Shown one piece after another: positions 14,253 to 22,811 of a stretch of DNA of 36,211 nucleotides. A program made the translations under genes and the position numbers. The stretch comes from Candidatus Mediterraneibacter intestinipullorum (lineage in GTDB: Bacteria; Bacillota; Clostridia; Lachnospirales; Lachnospiraceae): positions 1 to 36,211 of the forward strand of contig DWYM01000031.1 in the NCBI GenBank assembly GCA_019118665.1, given 5' to 3'. Position 1 is the first letter of the stretch, and every line of letters starts with the position of its first letter. The notes beneath the pieces were generated by a model, which ran no database searches, had not been told where the DNA came from, and saw nothing but the letters and a program-made list of their open reading frames with translations.

Positions 14253-15521
14253 ATGAACACAGAGTTAATGGAAGCATTGACGATCCTTGAGAAAGAAAAA
14301 AACATCAGCATAGATGTAATGATGGATGCGATCGAAAATTCACTAATCAGCGCCTGCAAAAATCACTTCGGCACATCGGAGAATATTAAGGTCATCATGG
14401 ACAGGGAAACATGCGATTATGCAGTGTATGCGGAAAAAAAGGTCGTTGAGGAGGTGACGGATCCTGCGCTTGAGATCAGCCTCGAAGATGCGGAGAAACT
14501 CGATTCCTCGCTCCAGATCGGGGACGTGGCACAGATCCCGGTACAGTCTAAGGAGTTCGGGCGTATTGCCACGCAGAACGCGAAAAATCTGATCCTCCAG
14601 AAGATACGCGAGGAAGAACGAAAAGTTGTATTTGACCAGTATTTTGAGAAAGAGAAGGATATCGTTACCGGTATCGTTCAGCGCTATGTAGGGAAAAATA
14701 TCAGCATCAACCTGGGAAGGGCTGACGCGATGCTCACCGAGAATGAGCAGGTGAAAGGGGAAGTATTCAGGCCCACGGAACGTATCAAACTGTATGTGGT
14801 GGAAGTCAAGAACACACCGAAGGGGCCGAAGATCCTCGTGTCCCGCACCCATCCGGAACTGGTGAAGCGTCTTTTTGAGGCTGAGGTTTCCGAGGTGAGA
14901 GAAGGCATTGTGGAGATCAAGAGTATTGCCCGCGAGGCCGGCTCTCGTACAAAAATGGCGGTATGGTCCAACGATCCGAACGTGGATCCGGTAGGCGCCT
15001 GTGTGGGGATGAACGGCGCCAGAGTCAATGCGGTTGTCCAGGAGCTGCGCGGTGAGAAGATCGACATCATTAACTGGGATGAAAACCCTGCGCTCCTGAT
15101 AGAGAATGCGTTAAGTCCGGCGAAAGTCATCTCTGTTATGGCCGATCCGGAGGAGAAGGTGGCGAGTGTGATCGTACCGGATTATCAGCTTTCCCTGGCA
15201 ATTGGAAAAGAGGGACAGAACGCAAGGCTGGCGGCGCGTCTGACCGGATACAAGATTGATATCAAGAGCGAGACGCAGGCCATCGAAGCCGGCGATCTTC
15301 CGGAAAACTATATGGAGCAGATGGGACTCATGGGTGAGGAAGGCTACACCGGGGACTATGAGGATGAGTACGATGAAGACGGAGCTTACGGAGACTACGA
15401 CGAGAATTACAGCGAAAATTATGATGACGGCTACATCAGCGATGACTATGACGAATACCATGGAGAGCAGAATGGTCAGGATGAGTCGGAAGAGATCGAG
15501 TTCGTTGAAACAGATAATTAA
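14253..15521 (+). CDS. nusA: Transcription elongation/termination factor NusA
   Basis: The 422-residue protein has the NusA N-terminal domain (about 1-125), an S1 domain (about 135-200, VTGIVQRYVGKNISINLG) and two KH domains (about 200-345), with GMNGARVNAVVQELRGEKID and AIGKEGQNARLAARLTGYKID as the GxxG-type signatures. It binds RNA polymerase and nascent RNA to tune pausing, termination and antitermination. From about residue 363 the protein ends in an unusual low-complexity tail very rich in Asp, Glu, Tyr and Gly. The start is well supported by AGGAGG. It sits between rimP and ylxR as in most Firmicutes. Confidence 0.95.
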   Translation: MNTELMEALTILEKEKNISIDVMMDAIENSLISACKNHFGTSENIKVIMDRETCDYAVYAEKKVVEEVTDPALEISLEDAEKLDSSLQIGDVAQIPVQSKEFGRIATQNAKNLILQKIREEERKVVFDQYFEKEKDIVTGIVQRYVGKNISINLGRADAMLTENEQVKGEVFRPTERIKLYVVEVKNTPKGPKILVSRTHPELVKRLFEAEVSEVREGIVEIKSIAREAGSRTKMAVWSNDPNVDPVGACVGMNGARVNAVVQELRGEKIDIINWDENPALLIENALSPAKVISVMADPEEKVASVIVPDYQLSLAIGKEGQNARLAARLTGYKIDIKSETQAIEAGDLPENYMEQMGLMGEEGYTGDYEDEYDEDGAYGDYDENYSENYDDGYISDDYDEYHGEQNGQDESEEIEFVETDN

Positions 15522-15547
15522 GTAATCGTCTGAAGGAGTGGAATCAT

Positions 15548-15823
15548 TTGGCAGTAAAGAAAAAGATCCCGATGAGAAAATGTGTAGGCTGCGGTGAGAT
15601 GAAGCCGAAAAAAGAACTGATGCGTATCCTGAGAACGGAAAGCGGAGATTTTGTTGTAGATGCCGAGGGAAAGAAAAACGGACGCGGAGCATATATATGC
15701 AGGTCGGTTGAATGCTTCCGGAAGGCGGTCAGGAGCAGGGGGCTGGAACGTTCCTTCAAACAGGAGATCCCGCAGGATGTATATGACAGGCTGGAAAAGG
15801 AGATGGGCGAGATTGGCGAATAG
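15548..15823 (+). CDS. ylxR: YlxR-family RNA-binding protein, TTG start
   Basis: The 91-residue protein has the family hallmark MRKCVGCGEMKPKKELMRIL (residues 9-28) and NGRGAYICRS (residues 44-53). YlxR is a small basic protein encoded between nusA and infB; it is thought to bind RNA, and in Bacillus it has been reported to affect RNase P or nucleoid-level expression. The start is TTG at 15548 with GAAGGAG upstream. An internal ATG at codon 9 would remove conserved residues before the cysteines. Its end overlaps ylxQ by 11 bases. Confidence 0.9.
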   Translation: MAVKKKIPMRKCVGCGEMKPKKELMRILRTESGDFVVDAEGKKNGRGAYICRSVECFRKAVRSRGLERSFKQEIPQDVYDRLEKEMGEIGE

Positions 15824-16136
15824 AGATAAAGTCCTGTCTCTGATCGGGCTTGCCATGAAAGCAGGGAGGTGCGCGAGCGGCGAGATGATGACGGAGAATG
15901 AGACAAAGTCAGGAAAGGCAAAGCTCGTTATCGTGGCATCGGACGCATCGGAGAACACGAAGAAGAAATTTCGGGATATGTGTAAATTTTACAGAGTTCC
16001 AATTTGTTTTTATGGAGATAAAGATACCTTAGGGCATGCAATGGGAAAAGAATTCCGTGCATCTCTGGCGATATTGGACGAAGGATTTGCAGACGGGATT
16101 CTAAAAGAGCTTAAAAATCATGAGGATATTGCATAA
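15813..16136 (+). CDS. ylxQ: L7Ae-family ribosomal-like protein YlxQ, TTG start
   Basis: The 107-residue product resembles the L7Ae/L30e/S12e fold: LSLIGLAMKAGRCASGE, LVIVASDASENTKKKF, YRVPICFYGDKDTLGHAMGKE. Such proteins bind kink-turn RNA; the role of YlxQ itself is not settled. The start is TTG at 15813, with AGGAG 8 bases upstream inside ylxR, and the gene overlaps ylxR by 11 bases. A longer frame from 15660 exists, but its first 51 residues come from the ylxR region read out of frame and lack family similarity. infB follows 15 bases later. Confidence 0.88.
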   Translation: MANRDKVLSLIGLAMKAGRCASGEMMTENETKSGKAKLVIVASDASENTKKKFRDMCKFYRVPICFYGDKDTLGHAMGKEFRASLAILDEGFADGILKELKNHEDIA

Positions 16137-16151
16137 AGGAGGTAGTTGAAT

Positions 16152-18971
16152 ATGACGAAAATGAGGGTACATGAGCTCGCGAAAGAGCTGGGGATAGAAA
16201 ATAAAGAACTCATCAAGATCCTGCAGAGTAAAAACGTAGAGGTTAAAAACCACATGAGTTCGCTGGAGGACAGCATGGCGGTTGAGATCCGCAGGGAACA
16301 TTCTGAAAGGAAGACGGAAAAACCGGAGCCGAAGAAGGAGGAAACGGAGGCGGAGACAGCGGCAAAGGCAGATGCCGGAAAAGCTGATTCCACCGAGGCA
16401 AAAGAAGCGGCGCCGAAGAAAAAAAATCTGGCCTTTGTCATCCGTCCGCAGAATTCTAAAAACAGCAGCCGTATCCAGGGAAGCCGTCCGGCACAGCGCC
16501 CGGCGCGTCCTGGACAGCAGGGAACCCGCCCGGCGCAGAGAGCCCGCCCGGCTCAGCAGGGAGCTCGTCCGGCACAGGGAACCCATCCCGCCGGAGAACG
16601 CCCGGCTCGTACGGAGAGACCGGCTCAGGGACTTCGCCCGGCCGGAGAAGGCAGAGCACCGGGAGAAGGCAGACCGTCAGGAGACCGTCCGGTGCGTACA
16701 GAGAGACCGGTACAGAACGCACGCCCGGCAGGCGAGGGGAGACCAGCAGGAGAAACCAGGTCCGAAGCGGAGCGTCCGGTCCGTACGGAAAGGCCGGCGC
16801 AGAGTGTACGCCCGGCGGGGGAAGGGCGTCCTGCAGGAGAAGGCCGACCGGCAGGAGACCGTCCGGCACGTTCTGAGAGCCCCGCTCGTTCTGACAGACC
16901 CCAGAGCAGCCGCTCTTTTGGTGAAGGAAGGCAGGGCCGTCCGGACAGAGGAGATAGAAGCGGGCGCGATCAGAGACCGGGCATATCAGGGGCGCGCGGA
17001 GACAGGAGAGATTCCCGCAGGGAAGATGTGGGAGCTCCTATCGTAGAACAGCAGAAGAGCCAGAGAAATAAGGCAAAAGATAAAGAGCGCGACAACAGGA
17101 AGAAAGCGTACAGGGATGAAGCGTTCGATGGAAAAGGCAAGAAGGGCAGAAAGCAGAAGCAGGTAGCAGAAGCGAAGAAGCCGCAGCAGAAGCAGGAAGA
17201 AAAGAAAGAGGAGAAGATCAAACAGATCGTGATCCCGGAAGTCCTGACGATAAAAGAGCTTGCGGATAAGATGAAGGTTGTTCCCTCTGTGATCGTAAAG
17301 AAGCTCTTTATGCAGGGCAAGGTCGTGACCGTCAATCAGGAAATTGACTTTGACACAGCAGAAGAGATCGCCATGGAGTTTGAGGTGCTCTGTGAAAAAG
17401 AGGAAGTCGTTGACGTGATCGAGGAGCTCTTAAAAGAGGATGAGGAAGATGAAAGCCTGATGGTGAAGCGTCCTCCGGTAGTATGTGTCATGGGTCATGT
17501 TGACCATGGTAAGACCTCTCTTCTGGACGCGATACGCCACTCAAACGTGACTGACCGCGAGGCGGGCGGCATTACCCAGCATATCGGAGCCTATATGGTG
17601 GAAATCAACGGAGAGAAGATCACTTTCCTGGATACACCGGGACATGAGGCGTTCACTGCTATGCGTATGCGCGGAGCAAATTCTACAGACATCGCCATCC
17701 TTGTAGTTGCCGCTGACGACGGCGTCATGCCGCAGACTGTAGAGGCAATTAACCATGCCAAGGCAGCCGGCATTGAGATCATCGTCGCGATCAATAAAAT
17801 CGATAAGCCGAGCGCGAACATCGAGCGCGTGAAGCAGGAGCTTACAGAGTATGAGCTGATCCCTGAAGACTGGGGAGGGAGCACGATATTTGTTCCGGTG
17901 TCCGCCCACACGCAGGAAGGAATCCCGGAGCTGCTCGAGATGATCCTACTGACGGCAGAGGTGATGGAACTTAAGGCAAATCCGAACCGTGCGGCGAGGG
18001 GACTTGTGATCGAGGCAGAGCTGGATAAAGGCAAGGGTTCTGTAGCGACAGTGCTCGTACAGAAAGGAACGCTCCATGTGGGAGATGCCATTGCCGCGGG
18101 AAGCGCCCATGGACGTGTCCGCGCTATGATGGATGACAAGGGCAGAAGAGTGAAAGAGGCGGGCCCATCCCAGCCGGTAGAAATCCTTGGATTAAACGAT
18201 GTGCCGAACGCAGGGGAAGTGTTTGTGGGATGCGAGTCTGAGAAAGAAGCGAGAAACTTTGCGGAGACCTTCATCGCGCAGAGCAAGGTCAAACTGCTGG
18301 ATGAGACCAAGTCCAGAATGTCTCTTGACGATCTGTTCAACCAGATCCAGGAAGGCAACTTAAAGGAGCTGAACATTGTAGTAAAGGCAGATGTGCAGGG
18401 ATCTGTGGAAGCCATCAAACAGAGCCTTTTAAAACTGTCCAACGAAGAGGTCGTTGTGAAAGTGATCCACGGCGGCGTGGGCGCGATCAACGAGTCAGAC
18501 GTGATCCTCGCGTCGGCGTCCAATGCGATCATCATCGGCTTTAACGTGCGCCCGGATGCCACTGCAAAAGATATTGCCGACAGAGAAGGCGTGGACTTAA
18601 GACTTTACAGAGTTATCTATAATGCGATCGAAGACGTAGAAGCAGCCATGAAGGGAATGCTCGATCCGGTCTTCGAGGAAAAAGTGCTGGGTCACGCGGA
18701 AGTGCGCCAGACATTCAAAGCCTCCGGAGTCGGAACGATCGCGGGCGCTTATGTGAAAGACGGTATCTTTGAGAGAAACTGTTCTGTCCGCCTGATCCGC
18801 GACGGAATCGTCGTATTTGACGGACCACTGGCATCCCTGAAGCGTTTCAAGGACGATGTAAAGGAAGTCAGAGCCGGATACGAGTGCGGTTTTGTATTTG
18901 AAAATTATAACGATATCAAAGAGGGCGACGAGGTAGAGGCATATAAGATGGTCGAGATCGAGAGAAAATAA
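16152..18971 (+). CDS. infB: Translation initiation factor IF-2
   Basis: The 939-residue GTPase delivers initiator tRNA to the ribosome. It has an N-terminal IF2_N helix domain ([22 protein letters not shown]), then a long disordered linker (about 50-370), a second IF2_N module ([21 protein letters not shown]), and the G domain: G1 GHVDHGKT at 448-455, G3 DTPGHEAF, G4 NKID. IF-2 beta-barrel domains and the initiator-tRNA-binding C-terminal domain complete it. The linker from about 115 to 280 is a quasi-tandem array of ERPxRTERPxQ and [11 protein letters not shown] units, unusually Arg/Pro/Gly-rich. Start: ATG 16152 has GGAGG 9 bases upstream, while TTG 16146 is only 3 bases from it. Confidence 0.96.
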   Translation: MTKMRVHELAKELGIENKELIKILQSKNVEVKNHMSSLEDSMAVEIRREHSERKTEKPEPKKEETEAETAAKADAGKADSTEAKEAAPKKKNLAFVIRPQNSKNSSRIQGSRPAQRPARPGQQGTRPAQRARPAQQGARPAQGTHPAGERPARTERPAQGLRPAGEGRAPGEGRPSGDRPVRTERPVQNARPAGEGRPAGETRSEAERPVRTERPAQSVRPAGEGRPAGEGRPAGDRPARSESPARSDRPQSSRSFGEGRQGRPDRGDRSGRDQRPGISGARGDRRDSRREDVGAPIVEQQKSQRNKAKDKERDNRKKAYRDEAFDGKGKKGRKQKQVAEAKKPQQKQEEKKEEKIKQIVIPEVLTIKELADKMKVVPSVIVKKLFMQGKVVTVNQEIDFDTAEEIAMEFEVLCEKEEVVDVIEELLKEDEEDESLMVKRPPVVCVMGHVDHGKTSLLDAIRHSNVTDREAGGITQHIGAYMVEINGEKITFLDTPGHEAFTAMRMRGANSTDIAILVVAADDGVMPQTVEAINHAKAAGIEIIVAINKIDKPSANIERVKQELTEYELIPEDWGGSTIFVPVSAHTQEGIPELLEMILLTAEVMELKANPNRAARGLVIEAELDKGKGSVATVLVQKGTLHVGDAIAAGSAHGRVRAMMDDKGRRVKEAGPSQPVEILGLNDVPNAGEVFVGCESEKEARNFAETFIAQSKVKLLDETKSRMSLDDLFNQIQEGNLKELNIVVKADVQGSVEAIKQSLLKLSNEEVVVKVIHGGVGAINESDVILASASNAIIIGFNVRPDATAKDIADREGVDLRLYRVIYNAIEDVEAAMKGMLDPVFEEKVLGHAEVRQTFKASGVGTIAGAYVKDGIFERNCSVRLIRDGIVVFDGPLASLKRFKDDVKEVRAGYECGFVFENYNDIKEGDEVEAYKMVEIERK

Positions 18972-18996
18972 GCCTGATAAGAAAGAAGGAGCGGCG

Positions 18997-19371
18997 ATGA
19001 GAAAAAACAGTATTAAAAACACACGCATAAACGCTGAGGTCCAGCGGGAACTGAGCAATATCCTGCGCGGAGGGATCAAAGATCCCAGGGTGGCGCCAAT
19101 GACTTCCGTGGTAGCTGTCGAAGCAGCTCCGGATTTAAAGACATGTAAGGCATATATCAGTGTTCTTGGCGATGAGAAAGCACAGCAGGATACTCTTAAG
19201 GGGCTCCAGAGCGCGGAGGGATATATCCGCCGTGAACTGGCGCGCACCATAAATATGCGCAACACCCCGGAGATCAGATTTATTCTGGATCAGTCCATTG
19301 AGTATGGAGTAAATATCAGCAGAAAGATCGATGAAGTGACAGGAAATTCAGAGAATGGAGCTGAGGAATAA
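18997..19371 (+). CDS. rbfA: Ribosome-binding factor A
   Basis: The 124-residue protein has the RbfA KH-like pattern (INAEVQRELSNILRGGIKDPRV, SVVAVEAAPDLKTCKAYISVLG, TPEIRFILDQSIEYGVNI). RbfA is a cold-associated 30S maturation factor acting near the 5' end of 16S rRNA. GAAGGAG precedes the ATG, 25 bases after infB. The gene ends one base before the ATG chosen for the DHH phosphoesterase. Confidence 0.95.
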   Translation: MRKNSIKNTRINAEVQRELSNILRGGIKDPRVAPMTSVVAVEAAPDLKTCKAYISVLGDEKAQQDTLKGLQSAEGYIRRELARTINMRNTPEIRFILDQSIEYGVNISRKIDEVTGNSENGAEE

Positions 19372-19372
19372 C

Positions 19373-20350
19373 ATGAGGATCGCACTAGGAGATATACTAA
19401 AAGACAAGCGCAGAGTGGCGCTGGGCGGACATGTCCGCCCGGACGGCGACTGTGTCGGTTCAAGCATGGGACTGTATCTTTACTTGAAAGAGCAGTTCCC
19501 GCACATACATACGGACGTCTATCTGGAAGAGATCCCGGAGGCATACCGCATGATCAGCGGTACAGACGAGGTGAAGACGCAGATTTCGGGAGATGGGACA
19601 TATGATCTTTTTATCTGTCTGGACTGCGGCGATGTAAAACGACTTGGATTTTCGGAACCGTTGTTTGAGAAAGCCGAGGAAACGCTGTGCATTGATCACC
19701 ATATCAGTAATGAAGCATTTGCGGATCACAATTATATCGTGCCGGACGCCAGTTCCACATCGGAGCTGGTCTTTACCCTGCTCGACAGGGAAAAGATCAG
19801 CAGAGCTGCGGCGGAGGCGCTCTACATGGGGATCGTGCATGATACCGGGGTGTTTCAGTATTCCTGCACATCCCCTGAGACGATGGAGATCGCGGCAGAA
19901 CTGATGCGCAAAGGGATCAATGGAAGCGAGATCATCGACAAGACTTATTACGAAAAGACCTATATCCAGAACCAGATTCTCGGCCGGGCGCTCCTGGAGA
20001 GTATGCTCATAATGGAGAAACGCTGCATCGTGTCCGTGATCCGTCAGCGCTCCATGAAATTTTTTCAGGCGCAGCCATCGGATCTTGAGGGGATCGTAAG
20101 CCAGCTCCGCCTGACAAAAGGCGTGGAAGTGGCGATCTTTCTCCATGAGATCGAACCTCAAAAATTTAAAGTCAGTCTGCGCTCAAAGGGCGTGGTGGAC
20201 GTCAGCATGATCGCAAAGCATTTCGGAGGCGGTGGACATGTGCGCGCGGCGGGAGTCACCATGAGCGGATCAAGCTATGATGTGATCAATAATATCACTG
20301 CAAGGATCGCGCTGCAGCTTGACCATGGAAAAGAGCAGGATGAAAAGTAA
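19373..20350 (+). CDS. nrnA: DHH-family phosphoesterase (NrnA-type oligoribonuclease / pAp phosphatase)
   Basis: The 325-residue protein has the DHH motifs HVRPDGDCVGSS, CLDCGD and CIDHHISNEAF, and the C-terminal DHHA1 motif GGGGHVRAAG. NrnA enzymes degrade very short RNAs and dephosphorylate 3'-phosphoadenosine 5'-phosphate in the cytoplasm. The position between rbfA and truB is typical for Firmicutes. ATG 19373 is preferred: GAGGA precedes it, and the earlier in-frame ATG at 19355 lies inside rbfA with no ribosome binding site. The stop overlaps the truB start by one base. Choice between nanoRNase and pAp phosphatase as the main role is open, as many members do both. Confidence 0.9.
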   Translation: MRIALGDILKDKRRVALGGHVRPDGDCVGSSMGLYLYLKEQFPHIHTDVYLEEIPEAYRMISGTDEVKTQISGDGTYDLFICLDCGDVKRLGFSEPLFEKAEETLCIDHHISNEAFADHNYIVPDASSTSELVFTLLDREKISRAAAEALYMGIVHDTGVFQYSCTSPETMEIAAELMRKGINGSEIIDKTYYEKTYIQNQILGRALLESMLIMEKRCIVSVIRQRSMKFFQAQPSDLEGIVSQLRLTKGVEVAIFLHEIEPQKFKVSLRSKGVVDVSMIAKHFGGGGHVRAAGVTMSGSSYDVINNITARIALQLDHGKEQDEK

Positions 20351-21288
20351 TGATCAACGGAATACTGAACATTTATAAAGAAAAAGGATATACCTCCCAT
20401 GATGTGGTCGCCCGGCTGAGGGGGATCGTGGGACAGAAGAAGATCGGACATACAGGCACCCTTGATCCGGACGCGGAAGGGGTGCTTCCTGTCTGTCTGG
20501 GCAGAGCGACAAAAGTATGCGGCATGCTCACGGATAAGGACAAGACCTATGAGGCGGTCCTGCTCCTGGGAAAGACGACGGACACCCAGGATATCACCGG
20601 CACTGTCCTTGATGAGCGGTCTGTGGAAGGCGTGACGGAAGAAAAAGTTCTGGAATGTATCAGGAGCTATATTGGTGAATATGACCAGACTCCTCCCATG
20701 TATTCAGCCCTGAAAGTAGGCGGAAAGAAACTCTATGAGCTGGCAAGGGAAGGAAAGACCGTGGAGAGGAAGAGCCGCAAGGTCATCATCCATGACATCC
20801 GGATAAAGGAGATCTGTCTTCCCCGCATCCGTATGGAAGTGGATTGCTCAAAAGGGACTTATATCCGTACCCTCTGCCATGATATCGGGGAAAGTATCAG
20901 AACAGGGGGATGCATGGAATCTCTTCTCCGGACCCGTGTGGGCAGATTTGATCTTAAAGGCAGTCTCCGTCTGTCCGAAGTAGAAGAACAGACACAGAGT
21001 GGACGGCTTTCTGAGATCCTGCTCCCTCTCGACGGCGTATTTTCCGATCTGGAGCAGATCATACTGAAGGAAAAATATGTGTCTCTTGGTTACAATGGAA
21101 ATCCCTTTCTCAGCAAACATGTGATCATGCAGAAAGCAGGATGTGACGCGCTGAGAGATGGGGAGCAATTCCGCGTATATGATGTCCGGGGCAGGTTTAT
21201 CGGGATCTACCGGTATGAGCAGAAACGCGGGCAGTTCCGCCTGGAGAAGATGTTTCTGGACCAGGATGAGCTTAGGAGGCAGCCATGA
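20350..21288 (+). CDS. truB: tRNA pseudouridine(55) synthase
   Basis: The 312-residue enzyme isomerises U55 in the T-loop of tRNAs. It starts GILNIYKEKGYTSHDVV and has the catalytic motif GHTGTLDPDAEGVLP with Asp39, followed by YDQTPPMYSALKVGGKKLYELAR and KGTYIRTLCHDIG. The C-terminal part (from about 225) is longer than the catalytic core and probably forms a PUA-like domain. It is joined to nrnA by a TAATG overlap and to ribF by an ATGA overlap, so it is translationally coupled on both sides. Confidence 0.95.
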   Translation: MINGILNIYKEKGYTSHDVVARLRGIVGQKKIGHTGTLDPDAEGVLPVCLGRATKVCGMLTDKDKTYEAVLLLGKTTDTQDITGTVLDERSVEGVTEEKVLECIRSYIGEYDQTPPMYSALKVGGKKLYELAREGKTVERKSRKVIIHDIRIKEICLPRIRMEVDCSKGTYIRTLCHDIGESIRTGGCMESLLRTRVGRFDLKGSLRLSEVEEQTQSGRLSEILLPLDGVFSDLEQIILKEKYVSLGYNGNPFLSKHVIMQKAGCDALRDGEQFRVYDVRGRFIGIYRYEQKRGQFRLEKMFLDQDELRRQP

Positions 21289-22184
21289 AATATATAACAG
21301 GGATACAATCTTATCATGGAACGAAAAAGACAGCAGTCACAATAGGGAAATTCGACGGGCTGCACAGAGGACATCAGAAGCTGGTGGACAAGATCATAGA
21401 ATATTCGTCTGACGACTGCGAGAGCGTTCTGTGCGCCTTTGATATGCACAGGGATACGATCATGACGAGCCGGGAGCGCAGGGAACATCTGGAAGGAAGG
21501 ATCGACTGGCTCATTGACTGTCCCTTCACAAAAGAACTCAGGAGCATGGAAGCAGAAGTTTTCATCCGGGATATCCTCTCCGGAAAGCTCAATGCCGCGC
21601 ATATCGTAGTGGGAAGGGATTCTGCGTTCGGGCACGGCAAGCGGGGCAGCGTGGAGATGCTGGAGGCATTTTCCGGCGAGTATGGTTATACGCTGGATGT
21701 GATAGAAAAAGAGCGCTATCATGATATCGTCATCAGCAGCACCTATATCCGTGACGCGCTCGCACAGGGCGATGTGGAGCTTGCCGAAAAGCTTCTCGGC
21801 TATCCGTACGAACTGACCGGGACCGTACAGTACGGACAGCAGCTTGGACGCACCCTGGGGTTCCCGACTATGAATATCGAGCCCGAAGGGCACAAGATCA
21901 TGCCAAGGTACGGAGTCTATGCCTGCCGGGTAAAGATCGACGGAAAGTGGTATGACGGCGTGGGAAACGCCGGAGTCAAGCCCACGGTGACGGATGAGAG
22001 AAGGCGGCTCCTGGAAGTGTATGTCTACGGATATGAAGGGGATGCATACGGAAAAGAAGTGACGGCACAGTTCTGCGGATTTGAGCGCCCGGAAGTGAAA
22101 TTCGGCTCTGTGGAAGAATTGAAAGAACAAGTCATGAAGGACATGCAGTATGGGATTGACTTTTTCGGTCTGATAAATGAATGA
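21285..22184 (+). CDS. ribF: Bifunctional riboflavin kinase / FMN adenylyltransferase
   Basis: The 299-residue enzyme makes FMN and then FAD. The N-terminal adenylyltransferase domain shows TIGKFDGLHRGHQKLV and GRDSAFGHGKRG, and ends with ISSTYIRDAL. The C-terminal kinase domain from about 180 has LGRTLGFPTMNI and GVYACRV. The usual NIGxRPT is replaced by NAGVKPTV, a conservative difference. It is the last gene of the long operon; rpsO has its own promoter downstream. No FMN riboswitch is expected or seen, since the gene lies deep in the operon. Confidence 0.94.
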   Translation: MKYITGIQSYHGTKKTAVTIGKFDGLHRGHQKLVDKIIEYSSDDCESVLCAFDMHRDTIMTSRERREHLEGRIDWLIDCPFTKELRSMEAEVFIRDILSGKLNAAHIVVGRDSAFGHGKRGSVEMLEAFSGEYGYTLDVIEKERYHDIVISSTYIRDALAQGDVELAEKLLGYPYELTGTVQYGQQLGRTLGFPTMNIEPEGHKIMPRYGVYACRVKIDGKWYDGVGNAGVKPTVTDERRRLLEVYVYGYEGDAYGKEVTAQFCGFERPEVKFGSVEELKEQVMKDMQYGIDFFGLINE

Positions 22185-22242
22185 TCACCTGAAACGCGAT
22201 AGACAGGTGCTGAAATGTATACCAGATTGAATGAAAAATTCC

Positions 22243-22271
22243 TTTACAATCAGATTTTGCTGTGCTATACT
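22243..22271 (+). promoter_or_regulatory. rpsO promoter
   Basis: TTTACA (22243-22248) and TATACT (22266-22271) are 17 bases apart, so transcription starts near 22278. The leader to rpsO is about 95 bases and is structured. Confidence 0.8.
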
Positions 22272-22290
22272 AGCTGAGGTTACACAATCA

Positions 22291-22338
22291 GCCGGCGTTC
22301 GGTGATCGGAACACTCCAACCATTGCTTAATGCCAGGC
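22291..22338 (+). promoter_or_regulatory. rpsO leader hairpin, candidate S15 control element
   Basis: GCCGGCGTT (22291-22299) pairs with AATGCC plus GGC (22329-22338, one bulged A). Inside, GGT pairs with ACC and GGA with TCC around an ACAC loop. TTTT follows a few bases after the stem. S15 represses its own mRNA through varied leader structures in several bacteria, and this one is placed where such a site is expected. It does not obviously match the published forms I can recall. Confidence 0.5.
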
Positions 22339-22372
22339 GTTTTACCAGAGTATTATTTAAGGAGGAAAAGAA

Positions 22373-22639
22373 ATGATCGCAAAGGACAAGAAACAGGCAA
22401 TCATCAAGGAGTATGGAAGAACAGAGGGAGACACAGGATCTCCGGAGGTGCAGGTAGCGATCCTGACAGCAAGGATCAACGAGCTTACAGAGCACTTTAA
22501 GGCAAATCCGAAGGACCACCACTCAAGAAGAGGACTTCTCAAGATGGTAGGTCAGAGAAGAGGCCTTCTTGCATACCTTAAGAAAGTAGATATCGAGAGA
22601 TATCGTTCTCTGATCGAGAGACTCGGACTCAGAAAATAA
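22373..22639 (+). CDS. rpsO: 30S ribosomal protein S15
   Basis: The 88-residue protein is a clear S15 ([58 protein letters not shown]), a primary 16S rRNA binder. AAGGAGG precedes the ATG. It is monocistronic between its own promoter and a terminator, unlike E. coli, where rpsO and pnp form one unit; here pnp is about 5 kb further on. Confidence 0.97.
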   Translation: MIAKDKKQAIIKEYGRTEGDTGSPEVQVAILTARINELTEHFKANPKDHHSRRGLLKMVGQRRGLLAYLKKVDIERYRSLIERLGLRK

Positions 22640-22666
22640 TCCAGGTGCCGGCAGAAGGAGAGAACA

Positions 22667-22698
22667 GGCGAGGCGGATAAGTTCCGCTTCGTCTTTTT
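22667..22698 (+). terminator. Terminator after rpsO
   Basis: Arms 22667-22676 and 22684-22693 form 10 pairs, two of them G-U, with a 7-base loop; five T follow at 22694-22698. Confidence 0.85.
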
Positions 22699-22730
22699 AT
22701 ATTCTTATCTCCAGGATGGGAGAACATAAG

Positions 22731-22759
22731 TTGACACCACCTGACAAAGCAATTATACT
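22731..22759 (+). promoter_or_regulatory. Promoter of the SAM-hydrolase/ECF operon
   Basis: Consensus TTGACA (22731-22736) and TATACT (22754-22759) are 17 bases apart, among the strongest promoters in the window. Transcription would start near 22766. The 46-base leader contains a small hairpin (AAGGAC 22770-22775 with GTCCTT 22783-22788) just before the ribosome binding site and is too short for a classical riboswitch. Confidence 0.85.
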
Positions 22760-22811
22760 TGATGAGAGCAAGGACTTTTCGGGTCCTTAGCCAGAAAAGG
22801 AAAGATAGACT

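Noticed and set aside
16488-16990. CRISPR-like or satellite repeat
   Set aside because: The repeats stay in frame within infB, vary in length and encode a Pro/Arg/Gly linker. There are no regular spacers and no cas genes.
16282-17046. 254-codon + strand frame overlapping the N-terminal half of infB
   Set aside because: It arises from the repetitive, purine-rich IF-2 linker read in another frame. The product is Arg-runs without any family pattern, and there is no separate ribosome binding site.
17591-18562. 323-codon minus-strand frame opposite infB
   Set aside because: It lies entirely within the conserved IF-2 GTPase and C-terminal region, and its Ser-rich translation is typical of antisense frames.
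22766-22811. Possible SAM riboswitch ahead of the SAM-hydrolase operon
   Set aside because: The leader is only about 46 bases with one small hairpin, too short for known SAM riboswitch classes.
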